From positions 76,558,123 through 76,622,122 of the forward strand of contig OY720636.1 in NCBI GenBank assembly GCA_963169105.1: a DNA stretch of 64,000 bases, read 5' to 3'. Positions 10,320-22,024 of this stretch are shown here, one piece after another. A program made the translations under genes and the position numbers. Origin of the DNA: Ceriagrion tenellum (taxonomy: Eukaryota > Arthropoda > Insecta > Odonata > Coenagrionidae). Below the pieces are notes generated by a model. The model was not told the DNA's origin, did not search any database, and worked only from the letters and a program-made list of their open reading frames with translations. Positions within the stretch are counted from its first letter, which is position 1; each line of letters starts with the position of its first letter.

Positions 10320-11795
10320 TTAATGGGAACGGTTGAGGCCAGGTGGACAGAGGGCGTTAAAAAATCTGATGCAACATTGTTCTAATGTCTTCAGACTAAT
10401 GATAGTGGCTGTGGGCGGGAGGAAAGCCAGAATGGCTACATTGTAGCAGTCATCAAATTTTAAATTGTGGGAGGCAGCATGTGTGGGGACAGAGAAAGAG
10501 AAGTTGGTTGAAGAGGGATTGCAAGAAGCACGGTGATTATTAATTCTAATATTGAGGGGGGTACTACAGAGCCCAATGTAAAAAGCTGTACATAATTTGC
10601 AAATAAGGATATAGACTATATTTGTTGTGGCACAGGAAGGGGAGGTAACAGAAGGAAGATAACGATTAACGAATTTTTTGGGTAATCGGTCTCTAATAAG
10701 AATGAAACAAGTTTTGCACCTAGGTCGGTTACAACGGGTGGCTGGAGCTTTAGAAATATTAAAAGATTTATGGAGGGGGTTAGTGGCTCTAAATATAGCA
10801 GACAGGTTCGGGGGACGTTTGTATACAACAGAGGGACATTTAGGGAATAAATTAGTAGTGGCAGGATTGCTGGAAAGTATTGGGAATAATTCTTTGAGGA
10901 GATGTTTTAGGGACTGTACGCCTGGGAAGAAAGTGGTGCAAATAGAAATATTGTTGTACTTAGGACAAGAAGTTGATTTAGGTTGGTACGGTTTCCTAAG
11001 GATTTTTTTATTTAAAAGGGATTCAGGGTAGCCCCTGCGAAGAAGAGACTGGTGTAGCTTGGAAAGAAAGCAATCAAGGGACTCCGGGTTGTTACAAATT
11101 CGATGACCTCTGATAGAAAGTGAGTATGGGAGGGAACGTTTGGTATGTGCGGGATGACAACTGCTGAAGTGAAGGTATTGCTGTTTATTAGTGGGCTTTA
11201 TATGAACAGAAGTACTGAATTTACGGTTGGATAAAGCTACGTCGACATCTAGAAAGGTTATATGGGTGGAAGATATAGTAGAGGTAAATGATACAGAAGA
11301 GGAGTCATTGAGAGAGGAAATGAAGGAGTTTAGGGAGTCGATGTCATGTGTCCAAAATAGAAAAATGTCATCTATGTAACGGAGCCACAGAAGGGGTTTA
11401 AAAGGGGCTTGGGAGAGGTAATTCTCTTCCAGAAGACCTAGAAAAAGATTGGCATAAGAAGGGCTAAAACGACTTCCCATGGCACAGCCCTTTCTTTGGA
11501 GGTAGTGAAGATCGTTGAAGGAGAAGGCATTGTGGGTAAGAATAAATTCAGAAAGTTGTAAGAGGAAGTCGGTACTGGGTAAATGAGGAGTGGGGCGTTG
11601 GCTGAGAAAATGACGGATGGAACGGAGACCTTCTGAGTGGGGAATGGAAGTGTACAAGGAAGTGACATCTATAGTGGCCATCAAAAGTGGTGTATTATGT
11701 GGAAGTTTGACAGTTTTCAAATAATTTAGAAAGTGGTGTGTATCTTTAATAAATGAGGGCAGGGCATGAACGTGAGGCTGCAGATAGTCCCACAA
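10320..11795 (-). CDS. PLE reverse transcriptase with GIY-YIG endonuclease, 5'-truncated
   Basis: A 491-residue uninterrupted frame. Reverse-transcriptase motifs in order: DVTSLYTSIPH (about residue 43), KGCAMGSRFSPSYANLFLG (about 102), the catalytic RYIDDIFLFW (about 139, with IDD in place of the retroviral YVDD) and HITFLDVDV. A cysteine pair CNRPRCKTC precedes the GIY-YIG nuclease at about 390-410 (IVYILICKL then FYIG). The C-terminus ends PPGLNRSH. PLEs use this nuclease and RT to copy RNA into a nicked target. The N-terminus is missing because the copy stops at the palindrome junction; the start shown is only the open-frame limit. An intact frame of this length suggests a recent insertion. 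Confidence 0.9.
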   Translation of the reverse strand: MWDYLQPHVHALPSFIKDTHHFLNYLKTVKLPHNTPLLMATIDVTSLYTSIPHSEGLRSIRHFLSQRPTPHLPSTDFLLQLSEFILTHNAFSFNDLHYLQRKGCAMGSRFSPSYANLFLGLLEENYLSQAPFKPLLWLRYIDDIFLFWTHDIDSLNSFISSLNDSSSVSFTSTISSTHITFLDVDVALSNRKFSTSVHIKPTNKQQYLHFSSCHPAHTKRSLPYSLSIRGHRICNNPESLDCFLSKLHQSLLRRGYPESLLNKKILRKPYQPKSTSCPKYNNISICTTFFPGVQSLKHLLKELFPILSSNPATTNLFPKCPSVVYKRPPNLSAIFRATNPLHKSFNISKAPATRCNRPRCKTCFILIRDRLPKKFVNRYLPSVTSPSCATTNIVYILICKLCTAFYIGLCSTPLNIRINNHRASCNPSSTNFSFSVPTHAASHNLKFDDCYNVAILAFLPPTATIISLKTLEQCCIRFFNALCPPGLNRSH

Positions 11796-11802
11796 TGTAA
11801 AA

Positions 11803-11939
11803 TTTGATGACTGCTACAATGTAGCCATTCTGGCTTCCCTCCCGCCCACAGCCACTATCATTAGTCTGAAGACATTAGAACAATGTTGCATCAGATTTTT
11901 TAACGCCCTCTGTCCACCTGGCCTCAACCGTTCCCATTA
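11803..11939 (+). pseudogene. Inverted duplicate of the PLE C-terminus
   Basis: The plus strand re-encodes KFDDCYNVAILASLPP through LNRSH and stop, with one visible substitution relative to the minus copy (A-S in place of A-F). It is the inner part of the inverted arm. Confidence 0.8.
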
Positions 11940-12236
11940 ATTTTATCCCCCACATTTCGCTACATTGTTTCTTTCTCCCGAATAGGTCTTTGGCTCCTTC
12001 CCTCCCCGCCCTTCCCCACCCCTCCTACCTGCTCCTTCCCCTCACCGCTCCTCCTATACGACTCTTCCTCCTCAATCCTCATTCTATCACTGACGAAGGT
12101 GCGGGCGACCCACCGAAAATTTAAACTCGTGAGTTTGCTTTTTTATGTTTTATGTTTAGTGTCACCCTGTGACGAAGATTTATATTGTTTGCCACGTTCG
12201 TGGAATCTTCGCAAGAACTTTATATATATATATATA

Positions 12237-13447
12237 GTGACGATACGTACCATCGGACGAGCTCGCCAACTCTGATGTTGGACGATTTCGATCCCCGGCC
12301 CCGCTGGTTAGAAACCAGCTGCGATAGTGCATACCTTCACGTAGTCCACTGACCCACAGCGGGTCGACGGCGGACGGGTCTTACTGAAAGGAAAACCACG
12401 CGGGTTCTACGGCACGCGATCACGAAAGAGAAGGTGAATACGGGAATTTTGGATCTCAGTGCGAAGCACAGCAAAGACGAAACGACCTCGTTCAGATTGT
12501 GAATGGTTTTAGACATTTATTGGCAAAAAAAAATAAACATAGGTAACTTTCTCCTTAAATCTAATGAGGGATGAAATGATTATCTGTTTGAATGACACAC
12601 TGATGGAAAGAGAACACAAAAATGCAATAACCCACCAAAAAAACTAACACTAACACATAACAAAATTCACAATGGCCTCTGTAAGAATCTCTGCTACAAT
12701 TCTTATTGTCGAGTTGATTGTCCACCTTGAATTTTACATGCTCCGCGTCCGATCGTGCGAAAGTGTCCAGCACTATTGGGATTTACAACACAAATCACAA
12801 GGACGGGAGAATAATTATACAGATTTTTGCTTTGTGACAAGCTTAGTAACGTTAAGTGGAATTGTTCCCGAGTCACTATTACATGCGATCACCTCCACTT
12901 GAGGTGTCTTCTTCGCTGAAGAAATGCTGGTTGGAGCAGGAAGAGTGGATAATTCACTATCCAGGGAGAAGGGGATTTGTAGAGTACTTATGTGTCAAGC
13001 TGTGGCTCCACGTCGAATTCACCGCTGGGCGCGTCATCAACCCACAGGTTTTTGGTTGCCTGAGGTTTTCTGGATGATCGGCGTATTGGCGTTACTCGAC
13101 GTGACGAATCTCCTTGACACTGCACCTCGGCCCTCTTTTCTCTCTCTCTCTCGCTCCCCGGTGCTCTGCTGACCTTTGCTGCCAGACTACGGAGTATTTG
13201 GGACTGCCTCCTCGCACCTTCCACCAACATAACTCCCAGACGCCTTGCGCCGGGCCCGTTTTATACAGTCGTTCACGTGACACAATACACAAAATGACAT
13301 GCGAAACCCTATTGTAGTTGAAAGTGAGGCCGCTTGTCTAATGCTGTGCCCGCGCAATATGAACGAGCAAAAGCTCGAGACAGGGAACGTCCGAAACGAA
13401 AAATAGAATAAAAAATGAAACGTTACTTGTGCGGGTCATACCGTCAC
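12237..13447 (-). mobile_element. Solo-LTR-like block inserted in a TA repeat
   Basis: About 1.21 kb bounded by GTGACG at the left and CGTCAC at the right, forming short inverted tips (the minus strand begins TGACGGTATG and ends CGTATCGTCA), and flanked on both sides by TATATA. On the minus strand a TATAAAA sits at 13265-13259 and an AATAAA at 12521-12516, as expected for promoter and polyadenylation signals of an LTR. No gag or pol coding and no clear duplication because the target is TA repeat. Base composition (CpG-rich, structured) differs from the surroundings. An alternative is a non-autonomous DNA transposon. Confidence 0.4.
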
Positions 13448-13740
13448 AATATATATATAATAAAAAAAATGTCACAGGCGTGACTGGCAGTTACACATAG
13501 AACACACAAAAAGGGAAACTCACAGATATATATATTCGGAGGACACAACCGCCTTCTTCATAAATAAGTAGGTACTGACGGGTAAAGGATAGAAGGGAGG
13601 GAGAAGTGGGGGGAGGGGGAAGGGGAAGGGAAGGAGAGGGGGATTAGTGAGAGACATTGATGCCGGGGGGGGAAAACGCGCGATAGAGCCAAAACGCGTT
13701 CCTCCCCCCCCCCCGGCATCAATGTCTTACAATGTCAAGT
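13448..13740. mobile_element. Third PLE-type end with G/C-tract palindrome
   Basis: The minus strand reads TGAAGAAGGCGGTTGTGTCC then a purine-rich block, like the ends of 8899-9900. At about 13648-13727 ACATTGATGCCGGGGG is inverted around a short AACGCG-containing loop. Probably a remnant of another PLE foldback whose coding part is gone. Confidence 0.55.
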
Positions 13741-14235
13741 AGTACTTACATTATGTTTTGCATGATCCCTGTATGACACTTGTACTTCGCTCCTGTGGCA
13801 GCATTATGCATATATATACTACATCAATTGTTCTTTTGCATTTGCAAAAGCTTTACATAACGGTTTCTCCATCGGAAGCGACCTGTTACCCGCACTAATT
13901 CAAGTAAAAAATCAAAATTTAAGGAAAGAAATACCCCTCGCCGGAATCTCCATGCTAAAGCAAAGAGGAGGCTTGCGTGCCTAAAGGATCCTGCGAGCTA
14001 TGTCGGCGAGAGCTTAAGCTCCCGACTGGGCCATCCAAGCCGAACAGGTCAATTGTGATATGCCAGACAAAAAGAGATGCGCTGGCCCTCAAGGTTGGGG
14101 GTTGGGCTTGGGGCTAAAGACCCACTCCGAAAAAAAGAAAAACTGTTCGTAAACTTAAAAATAACCCTCGGAATGGATATATTAGGTAGTAGTTGACCCG
14201 AGCAAAGGAATAGGAACACGATTTTCATGTAAACC
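13741..14235. repeat. Short dispersed repeats, otherwise unassigned
   Basis: 13750-13800 (GCATGATCCCTGTATGACACTTGTAC) resembles 18695-18740. 13898-13972 is the partner of 8605-8680. The remainder has no recognisable content. Confidence 0.45.
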
Positions 14236-14460
14236 TGGATTGTGATAATGCTGTTAAAACCTTTAAAAGTGAAGGTCATACCCAATTTGAAATGGGAAAA
14301 TATACACACCAAGGAAGAGAGGAAGACCCATGCTGGCATGGTTGGAAGGTGTACCTCAAGATCTGGGCAAACTAAAAGAGGAAGGCTGGCGGAGAAAGAT
14401 GGACAACGGAGAGTAGTGGAGGCAGAATATGCAGGAGACCAATGCTCGTCTAGATCCACA
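14236..14460 (+). pseudogene. LINE C-terminal fragment (RTE-like), low-confidence
   Basis: The first ~90 bp are the inverse of 22500-22595, a segment next to an RTE-like LINE end. A plus-strand frame then reads PMLAWLEGVPQDLGKLKEEG, WRRKMDNGE and WRQNMQETNARLDP, resembling the extreme C-terminus of RTE/BovB-type proteins. Frameshifted and truncated. Confidence 0.4.
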
Positions 14461-14734
14461 TATTGCTATTCAAGCCACCTCAAGGGTGTTTCTCGAAGAT
14501 GAATTATCACCAACGATCACAACAGTGTTTCAATCAACTTACACAACAATAAATGCTATATAAACTATTAAATTGATATATTGTACAGCTAAATAAACTT
14601 AATGCAAGATTCATGCAGGGAACAAGCAAAACATGGTGTTAGCACTAAGTGGAAGATTTAGAAACAAAAATTAGGGAGAACATCAATTAATCGGCTACAC
14701 TCCCTAGCAACTAACCTACTTCAAAGTCTTAACG

Positions 14735-15500
14735 CGGCCATTATGGTCTCTTATCGACCACGGGGACAACGACATTTTAAACCTGTCTGTTCAGCAGTCT
14801 ATTTCTCTAATTTTATTCTCACGACCTGATCTACCGTATAATGTTGAAGTTTGAAAGATATTAATGATTTTGTTGGAGAATAAATTGGTTTAAAATTTAC
14901 ATAAAACATTAACTGAAGTCTAATTTCCTATCAGCGCGATTTCCATCCCTGCTGAAGCAAAAAAAACAAGACTATCATAACGGCTCTTCATGTGTCTTCC
15001 TGACCTAATCTGATCGCGTTCTACTACTGTTTTTAAGCCTACCTCCTGAGTAAATGATACACAAAAGATATCATACTCTCTTATTTATTTTCAGCTAGTA
15101 CTACACGTGCTTCAACTGACTGGCAGTCATCATCAGTTACAACTGATCTGCATGATTAGATGCTATCAGGTACAGATAATCTGAATGGTTAGTTGTACCT
15201 GATGATGATTGCCAGTCAGTTGAAACACGTTTAGTACGAGTTGAAAATTAAGTAGGCACTACGATATACTTTGTGCATCATTTGAAAACGCTGGTCTACA
15301 ACATCTCGCCTAAGAAAGTGGAATATACATCCTGAGGATGTCTAATACTGGCAACGTATTCCAAGAGGGATTTAACAAGGGAGAAGTGGCTTATTTCTCC
15401 GCCTTTATTGTCGCACTTTCCAAGTAGTCTTTTAATAATTCACGATTAACTTGACCAGTTATTTCCCGAATATGTTTGCTCACCCCGTGCTGTAGCGAAT
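14735..15500 (-). mobile_element. Daphne/CR1-like LINE fragment split by a foldback
   Basis: Same family as 6910-7925. 14735-14870 match the 3' UTR (CCATTATGGTCTCTTATCG, GTCTATTTCTCTAATTTTATT). 14870-15054 and 15288-15500 are decayed RT C-terminus; in the latter the minus strand reads LLGKCDN and HFSLVKSLLEYVASI, paralleling the 7387-7925 copy. A 230-bp foldback interrupts it. Confidence 0.7.
15055..15287. mobile_element. Foldback insertion with hammerhead-like core
   Basis: Inverted arms of about 110 bp around a centre near 15165. The right arm has CTGATGA (15199-15205), a TGATT/AGTCA hairpin and GAAAC, with GTAC on either side able to pair. The left arm carries the mirror set with GAAG. 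Three extra bases before GAAA make a functional hammerhead doubtful. It splits a LINE, so it is younger than that LINE. Confidence 0.65.
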
Positions 15501-18394
15501 TGATGAAAGGGAAGGAAGGTAAATGCCCACGCATTTGCACTTACTCTACTCGTGTTTCGCATTCACACGTAATAACTTTGATCCGAGGATAGAGTCAAGT
15601 GGGAGATATTCATACAAGGTTTCGAAGTTGGCGCAGATGGGAACACATCAGCTCTCTTATTCGCAAACGAACGGCGTCGAATGGAACAAAGTAATTGTGC
15701 AAAACACTCGTTAACATTCAAATGGTAGTATTCAGCCGAGGCACTATAATCAAGAGAGAGTTGTTTTGTAAATGCCTAGATCATGAATCCATTCAACGTA
15801 AAAACTTAGAAAAATTAAATATTTTTTGCTAAAATAACTTCACATCATCCACAATCGACATTAAGGTAGACGGTGAGAGCGCTCACCAAGATAGTCCATG
15901 CCAGAGGCTGTATAGTGGGCTTGGCCTGACGCCATCTTTGTTAACCCCAATTTTCCTTTTGCGCTTACGGTCTGACCGCTAATTTTAAAAGTATACGATT
16001 TTTTACATCAATTACTCACTAGAAATCAACATGAAATTACTTCTTTCATATGCATCTTCCTTAATATCTCCTTAAAAATAGTTTTTTCTTAAAACCAAAA
16101 CTAACTCCCACTCCTGGTGAAAATAAACCAACCTCAAATCGAGTATTATCCACAGTGCCAAGTAGATTAGACATATTTCATGAGTTACTTGCCTTTAATT
16201 TCAAACAGATGGCGGATATTCTCGCTAAATATATGTCCGTTAATTCGTCCCTTCCATCGTGCTATCCAAAGCATAATGGGATAGCCCATTATGCTGTTAT
16301 TTTGGTGTCCCGTTTGATGACATAACGCCCTCTTCATTTATCTCAACTATATTTGACGACTTTGATGGAAATGAGCCGATCAACAGCAATCGTTTATGAG
16401 GTTGTCAAAGTTCATTTATCGTTTTGAATACAATGATGCTGCTTCCAATTTGTTTCTAAGTGCAATTTCCTGTGAAGAGAGTCAGACACGATTGAAAAAT
16501 ATGTATGCTGTTGAGTTACGGAGTTATCAGCGCACCGGAGAGAAATGTAAGCTCCTTGTGTATCTACCCGCAGTATAATACCTAATATGAGACGTTCCTT
16601 CCTATCATCCCACATCTCATTTATAATAATATTTTCGCCTAAATTTTATAGAGCTTACAGCCTAGAGTGAGGGACTATGACATATTTCTTTTAGTTGCAC
16701 CCCTCATTGAAAATTGACCATAAAAGTTTTAAAAGTTTCATTTTCAACCACTATGTCAACACCCTCCAGCCGCGATTACCTAATTGACAAATCTCTTCTT
16801 TATTTCAACTCAACGTTTTTAACCCTAATATTTCTCGGATTTGTTTCCACCCTAAAATCCAAAAAGTAAGTGATCACTTTGATGTGTGAGGTAAATGCTC
16901 TCCCTCCTAATAATCAAAGAATTCTTACAACAGCACTTAGAAAATGGATCTAGCCTCAGGAACGGACAATTTCACTAAATTTGTCAAAACATTACCCTGC
17001 TAGACTCCGCTACACTAGTATCCATCACATATAAATCATTTGTGGAGTATAAAAAACCATTTTAATATTATAAATGAGATATAATATGCACACATACAGT
17101 CTTGAGATGAAGAGTAGTAGGATTTTTTCTCAGCCGAAAAAAAGGTAGGTGACAGAATGTATGCGCGTGAAACAATAACATAGTAGTTACGGTATAAATT
17201 CCTCCTAATAAGCTTATTTTTAGCGGTAATCCACTGTCTAGTAATCACAATCCCGATTGCTGCTTCTGGTGGGATGGAGTTTGAGGGTGGTCCGGTCTCT
17301 GCCATCAGTCTTACATTTACCAAACAAACGTAATGTCATTACTTCAACGATAATGAAGTGCAATGCTTGAAATTAATATGTAAGAACGGGCAAATACCTT
17401 AAGAAAAATAAGACGTGATCAAGTGAATTTATTCTAAAGATTTGTTCCATTAGCTTTACTTTGCAAGCGGTACAAACAGCTAAAAAATCTTTGAACATAA
17501 GATCTAACATCAACAAAAACATAAGCAAATATTCGAAAGCCCTAAAGGCCTATAGTAATGGCGGAACTTGAGAAATTAGTACACCAATTTGCCAAGAAGA
17601 GCTCTGCTTTAACTTGAATAATCAATTCGAGTGGACAAATGAAGGTTAATGATAAATGTTACTCGTATCACCCCGATTTCCAAGGGCAGAGCAAGATAGC
17701 AGACAAAAAAATGCTAACTATGAAAAGTGTCCATCGCACAACCACGCAGACTGGTGCCTAAGTTGCGCGCGGATTGGCATGGATATCACAGTCATCAGGG
17801 GCACTTGCCTGGTCAGCTAGGAGAGATCTGTAGGCTCAATTTCTGGCAGTATGGCTTCGGTTGCAGTTCACTCCTCCACGTCTGAAGTAAATGTGTTTTA
17901 TCGTATTATCAGTAAAAGAGCGAGATACGAATGTATCAAGATAATTGGAGTGGGGGCTATCACGCATGAGGTGAGGAGAGACGGTGTGGGCAAGGTTGTA
18001 GGGCCTCTTCGATAAGACATTTTGAGCCGCGAAGTGCCGGAATAAAACTTTCATCCATCAGTTGGTTTGGTTCATTTTTTCTTGTGCATCTTAGGCAACT
18101 CGTCATTAAAACAAGGCAAAATCTTATTAGTATTTATATAACGATAGAGACATCGGTCTCTTTCGGGAAATGCCATAATTTAATGAGCTGAATACTTTGT
18201 ATAACTGGCTCTCCTATAATCATCCTCTGGAATAAACTATAATTCCCTATCCTTTCAAACCGTATTTATCCGGTGCTTCAATCTCCCTAGCACACTCATG
18301 AGACTCATATACTTCACTCCTCGTAAGAGTATTTTCCTCCTCATTCGCCAATTGTTTATTCGTCTGCTCCTTCTCACGCCACGTCATTCAGTCC
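15501..18394. other. Nearly 2.9 kb without a recognised gene
   Basis: AT-rich sequence with only short unsupported ORFs. A 10-bp hairpin (GCATAATGGG and complement) lies at about 16269-16292. No splice-compatible open exon, tRNA box or repeat partner was seen. Confidence 0.4.
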
Positions 18395-18650
18395 CAAATC
18401 ATACTGGGATGGGAATCGTTTTCAGATTGTCGGTATAAAATTGGACGCAATATTTTACGTCAATTCGAAACCAAATTATTTATGCAGAAGTCAATAATAT
18501 CTTACTTACTCTCGTAGACTACGGTAGATCAGGTCGTGGGGATAAAATTAGGGAAATAGACTGCAGAACAGACAGGTTTAAAATGTCTTCTCTCCCGCAA
18601 TCGATAAGAGACCATAATGGCTGCAAATAAGACTTTAAAGTATGTTACTC
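18395..18650 (+). mobile_element. Daphne/CR1-like LINE 3' fragment, plus strand
   Basis: ACTGGGATGGGAATCG (the end of the ORF) is followed by the family 3' UTR block (AAATAGACTGCAGAACAGAC, CGATAAGAGACCATAATGG). Truncated before the tail. Confidence 0.65.
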
Positions 18651-18935
18651 AACAGAGTATGTATTTTCAATCTGCCGCGTAGTATTAAATTCATGTTTCG
18701 CATGATCTCTTCATGACTCTTGTACCTCTTTGACGTAGTTACAATATAAATCAAAGCAATATTTTTGTAGTATTGATAGTATACTTATAGTGAAGAGCAT
18801 TTTGGTGAATGTTACCCGTATATTATAGTGCATATTGGCGATAACTCATCCCCTGCCAAATATACATGAGGTGGCTTGCGTGGTATTATGTAGGTGTTGA
18901 TTAATCTTTTCATTTATTCGACTTACATGCAGTTC
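18651..18935. other. Mostly unassigned; short repeat at 18695-18740
   Basis: 18695-18740 resembles 13750-13800. No other feature. Confidence 0.4.
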
Positions 18936-18936
18936 C

Positions 18937-19317
18937 TTGACATTTCCCAACCAACAAGAACACTCTCTTCATTCAAGTCCACTATCAATTCATCAATTGC
19001 ACTTTTTAGCACACTCTTATTCTGTTGTACTGAGCGGAATTATGATAAACGGAGAAAAGATAAATATGCTCAGCTTCGCACACTGTATCGCAGTCATTGC
19101 GGGATATTGCGATGATCCTCAAAGGTCACTTAGCACCATGGGCAAATATCATAAAAATTACAACTTGGGAGAATATAGCATGAGAAATTAAATCCTAGTA
19201 TGCGGAAGAGAGAAGCTGAATGCAGAAGTCACACTGAGAGGAGAGAAATCGGAGCAAGTGGCACTTCACCTATCTCAGAAGTACCATCCGTGGGAAGGAA
19301 GAAGTACAACGGACATT
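18937..19317 (+). pseudogene. RTE-like LINE RT fragment (left half, interrupted)
   Basis: The frame contains MINGEKINMLSFAHCIAVIA, the RT catalytic region in which the expected A-D-D is degraded to A-H-C, then STMGKYHKNYNLGEY, and after a stop ILVCGREKLNAEVTLRGEKS. This is the same order as in the 44398-45190 copy. It is cut at 19317 by the minus-strand RTE and resumes at 22025. Confidence 0.7.
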
Positions 19318-19319
19318 CA

Positions 19320-19550
19320 TCATCTTCTAAAGCCTAAGCCTTGTCTCTTCAGCCATGTGTTCCTGTGTACTGCAGTACTCTTCAAATCAGCATTTGTTTT
19401 TAATGCCAACGCACTTTGTACATTGTCTAGGAACTTCTCTCTTGGCCTTCCTCTGCTTCTCTTGCCGAGCACCTTTCCCTCAATTATATTTTCTAAAAAT
19501 TTATTATGTCGAAGAACATGACCAATTATTTTAACCTTCCTTTGCTCCAT
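19320..19550 (-). pseudogene. RTE C-terminal domain
   Basis: VKIIGHVLRHNKFLENIIEG and KRSRGRPREKFLDNV are the hallmark end of RTE/BovB-like proteins. The frame is separate from the RT segments upstream because of indels. Confidence 0.75.
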
Positions 19551-20090
19551 CTCTTTTATCAGTCTTCTTTCTTCTTTATTTCCCTCAGCACCTCTTCATT
19601 GCTCTTTTTGTCAGTTCATCTTGTTCTATCATCCCCCTTCATATCCACATTTCCATAGCTTCCAACCGCGACTTATCCATCTTTCTCAATGTCCAGCTTT
19701 CACAGCCATATAACAATGTGCTCCATACAAAGGGTTTTTCAAAAGATTTCCTTGTTTCTACTTTAATGTGGCTATTTCCTAGAATATGTTTTTAATTTTT
19801 GTATGCCTTCTTTGCCAAGCCTATCCTCGTTTTTACTGCAGAGGTGCTTCTGTAATCTCTTGAAATTATGCTCCCAAGGTAGCTGAACTCTTCAACCTGT
19901 TTTATTATCGATACCCCTATCATTATATTTACATTCGGTTCGTTTTCCTGTCTAGATACAGTCATAGCTTTGGTTCTCTACACATTTATCTTCAATTTCT
20001 ATTTCGCCAAAACTGTGGACAAGATTCAGAGCATTCTATTCATATCTTTTGCTGATTCTGCCAGGGTCACAATATCATCAGCAAACCTAA

Positions 20091-20336
20091 TCAGTGAATT
20101 CTTCTTCCATTTATTTGGATACTTTTAGTTTTATCCTTCATAGTTTTTATAGCCTCTTCAATATATAGATTGAACAAGCATGGTGAAAGTGGACATACTT
20201 GCCTAACTCCTTTCCTAATCACTGCTTCTTTTTCATTTCCATTTATTGTGATTAGGGTGCTCTGGTTCTGGTAGAGTTGAAATACAAGCCCTCTGTCTCT
20301 GAAGTCCATTCCTACTCTCCTCATTGTTTCGAACAT
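20091..20336 (-). pseudogene. RTE reverse-transcriptase palm fragment
   Basis: RKGVRQVCPLSPCLFNLYIE corresponds to RT motif B (usually QGCPLSPxLFN), with Gln-Gly altered to Gln-Val. The catalytic A-D-D region lies in the decayed stretch 19980-20090. Confidence 0.78.
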
Positions 20337-20437
20337 TTATTTCCAGTTCATCGTGTTAAATGCTTTTTCCTCATCAATGAAAACAAGAAAAACTTTCCTG
20401 TTCATATCTAGCCTTCTTTCTAGTATCGGGCGCAATG

Positions 20438-21265
20438 CTAAAATAGCTTCTCTCGCACCTTTGCCTTCCCATGAACCAATTGATCTTTATCTACGTATTG
20501 ATGATTATCTACGTATTCCTCCACTTTCTTCTTTATTCTACTCCTTATTATATGCAGAAGTACCTTGGAGGCATGTGACAAAATGGAAATTGTTCTGTAA
20601 TTCGTGCATTCCAATGATTTTCCTGTTTTCGATATCATAATAGTTTTACTTTTATCGAAATCTTCTGGTGCCTCCCCATTTTCATAACATTCAGAGATGA
20701 TTTTAAAAAGCTTTTCCTTCATCTTGGTTCCAAGACTTTTCAATAATTCAGCGGGTATGAGATCTACTCCAGTTGCCTTTTTCAAATTTAGCTTTAGGAT
20801 TGCATGCTCAAATTCCCTTCTCGTGATTGGTGGCCCGCTTTCTGGTTCTGTTTCTTCTGGTCTTAAAAAAGGATTTTCTATATTCTCTTCCCCATGATAT
20901 AAATCTTCTATGTACTCATTCCAACGGCCACACACTTCTTCATTATCTACTAACAAGCATCCTTCTTTGTTATAAATTACTGTTGACCTGCTCCTTCTCT
21001 GGCATTGTAATTCTTTGATTTTATGATGTGCTAAATCTTGCTTTCCCCTTCGAATGTCTTCTTCTACTTCTTCAGCCCACGAATTTGTCCACCTCTCTTT
21101 TTCTTCTCTGCATTTGTTAGTTATCTGATTTTCTACTCTCCGATATTCTTTCATTTCTTTCTTTGCCCTTAGTTTGTTCCTCATTGCAATTAGTTCCAAA
21201 ATTTCCTCTGTCATCCAAGGTTTGCGAGGTTCAAGTTTTTTCTTACCTAGAACATCATCCACCAC
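20438..21265 (-). pseudogene. RTE connector and RT fingers
   Basis: A 275-residue frame: PRKPWMTEEILELIAMRNKL, the conserved pre-RT segment; then KLNLKKATGVDLIPAELLK (RT motif 0/1) and FDKSKTIMISKTGKSLECTN with NYRTISILSHASKVL (motif 2). It ends at a frameshift before the palm. Confidence 0.85.
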
Positions 21266-21521
21266 TTTTACTATTTCTTGTTTATTTCATTCCACTTTGC
21301 ATTCAAACTACCTTTTTCAGCTATTTTATTTGTCTTTTCTTCAAATTTTCTCCTAGTTTCTTCAACTTTCAGGTTGTCTAATGACCAATTTTTCACGCAT
21401 GCTCTCATAATTTTCTTAAACATAAGATTACTCTTTTTCATAACTAATTTATGGTCACTGTCAACATCCGGACCTGGGAGGCTATGACTGGATTTTATTT
21501 GGTTTCTGAACCTCTATTTCG

Positions 21522-22000
21522 TCATGATGTAATCAATCTGGTACCTCTGTTGTCTTCCAGGTGATTACCAACTGTATCCTTTATCCCTGTATCCCTTCTT
21601 CTCATAGGTACCTCAAGCAGTGTATTCGTAATGACAATGTTATGTCGTTCACAGAATTCCAACAGCCTTTCTCCTCTGTTATTAGTATTTCCTAAACCGA
21701 ATTTACCAGAGATTTTCTTGTTATTTTGGGTTCCAACCACAGCGTTAAAATCTACTATTAAGATTATATTATCTTTATCCTTTACCATCCTTGTCAATTC
21801 ACTAATATCCTCAGACGTTCTCTCAATCTCATCTTCTTCCGAGCTTGATGTTGGGAAGTACGCTTGTATAATCACCATATCGGTAGGTATGCTTCTTATT
21901 TTAACCATCAATAGTCTATCATTTACCGGATATGAGCTGGTTACTTGGTTTGAACATTAGGAATTCATAATTATTGCCACCCCATTCTTTCCACTCTTCT
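21522..22000 (-). pseudogene. RTE apurinic-like endonuclease, C-terminal half
   Basis: MVIIQAYFPTSSSEEDEIE, then IILIVDFNAVVGTQNNKK and LLEFCERHNIVITNTLLEVP. The N-V-Y-A-P and G-D-F-N motifs of the family appear as I-Q-A-Y-F-P and V-D-F-N. The segment upstream to about 22000 has an extra stop. The N-terminal catalytic part is absent. Confidence 0.83.
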
Positions 22001-22024
22001 CACCCCCACTATGTATCCTATGTC

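Larger units (their letters stand above)
19318..22024 (-). mobile_element. RTE-like LINE (APE + RT), 5'-truncated, nested in another LINE
   Basis: A 2.7-kb minus-strand insertion flanked by a 12-bp target-site duplication, ACAACGGACATT (19306-19317) and ACAATGGACATT (22025-22036), one mismatch. From 5' to 3' it holds the C-terminal part of the apurinic endonuclease domain (22000-21522), a connector and RT fingers (21265-20438), RT palm (20336-20091) and the C-terminal zinc/GRPR region (19550-19320). It begins inside the endonuclease domain, so it was truncated on insertion, and frameshifts show later decay. Confidence 0.85.

Noticed and set aside
10678..11031. Plus-strand 117-codon ORF inside the PLE
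   Set aside because: Antisense shadow of the intact minus-strand RT/GIY-YIG frame.
14049..14459. 136-codon minus-strand ORF
   Set aside because: Overlaps a LINE-related fragment whose recognisable residues are on the other strand; no motif of its own.
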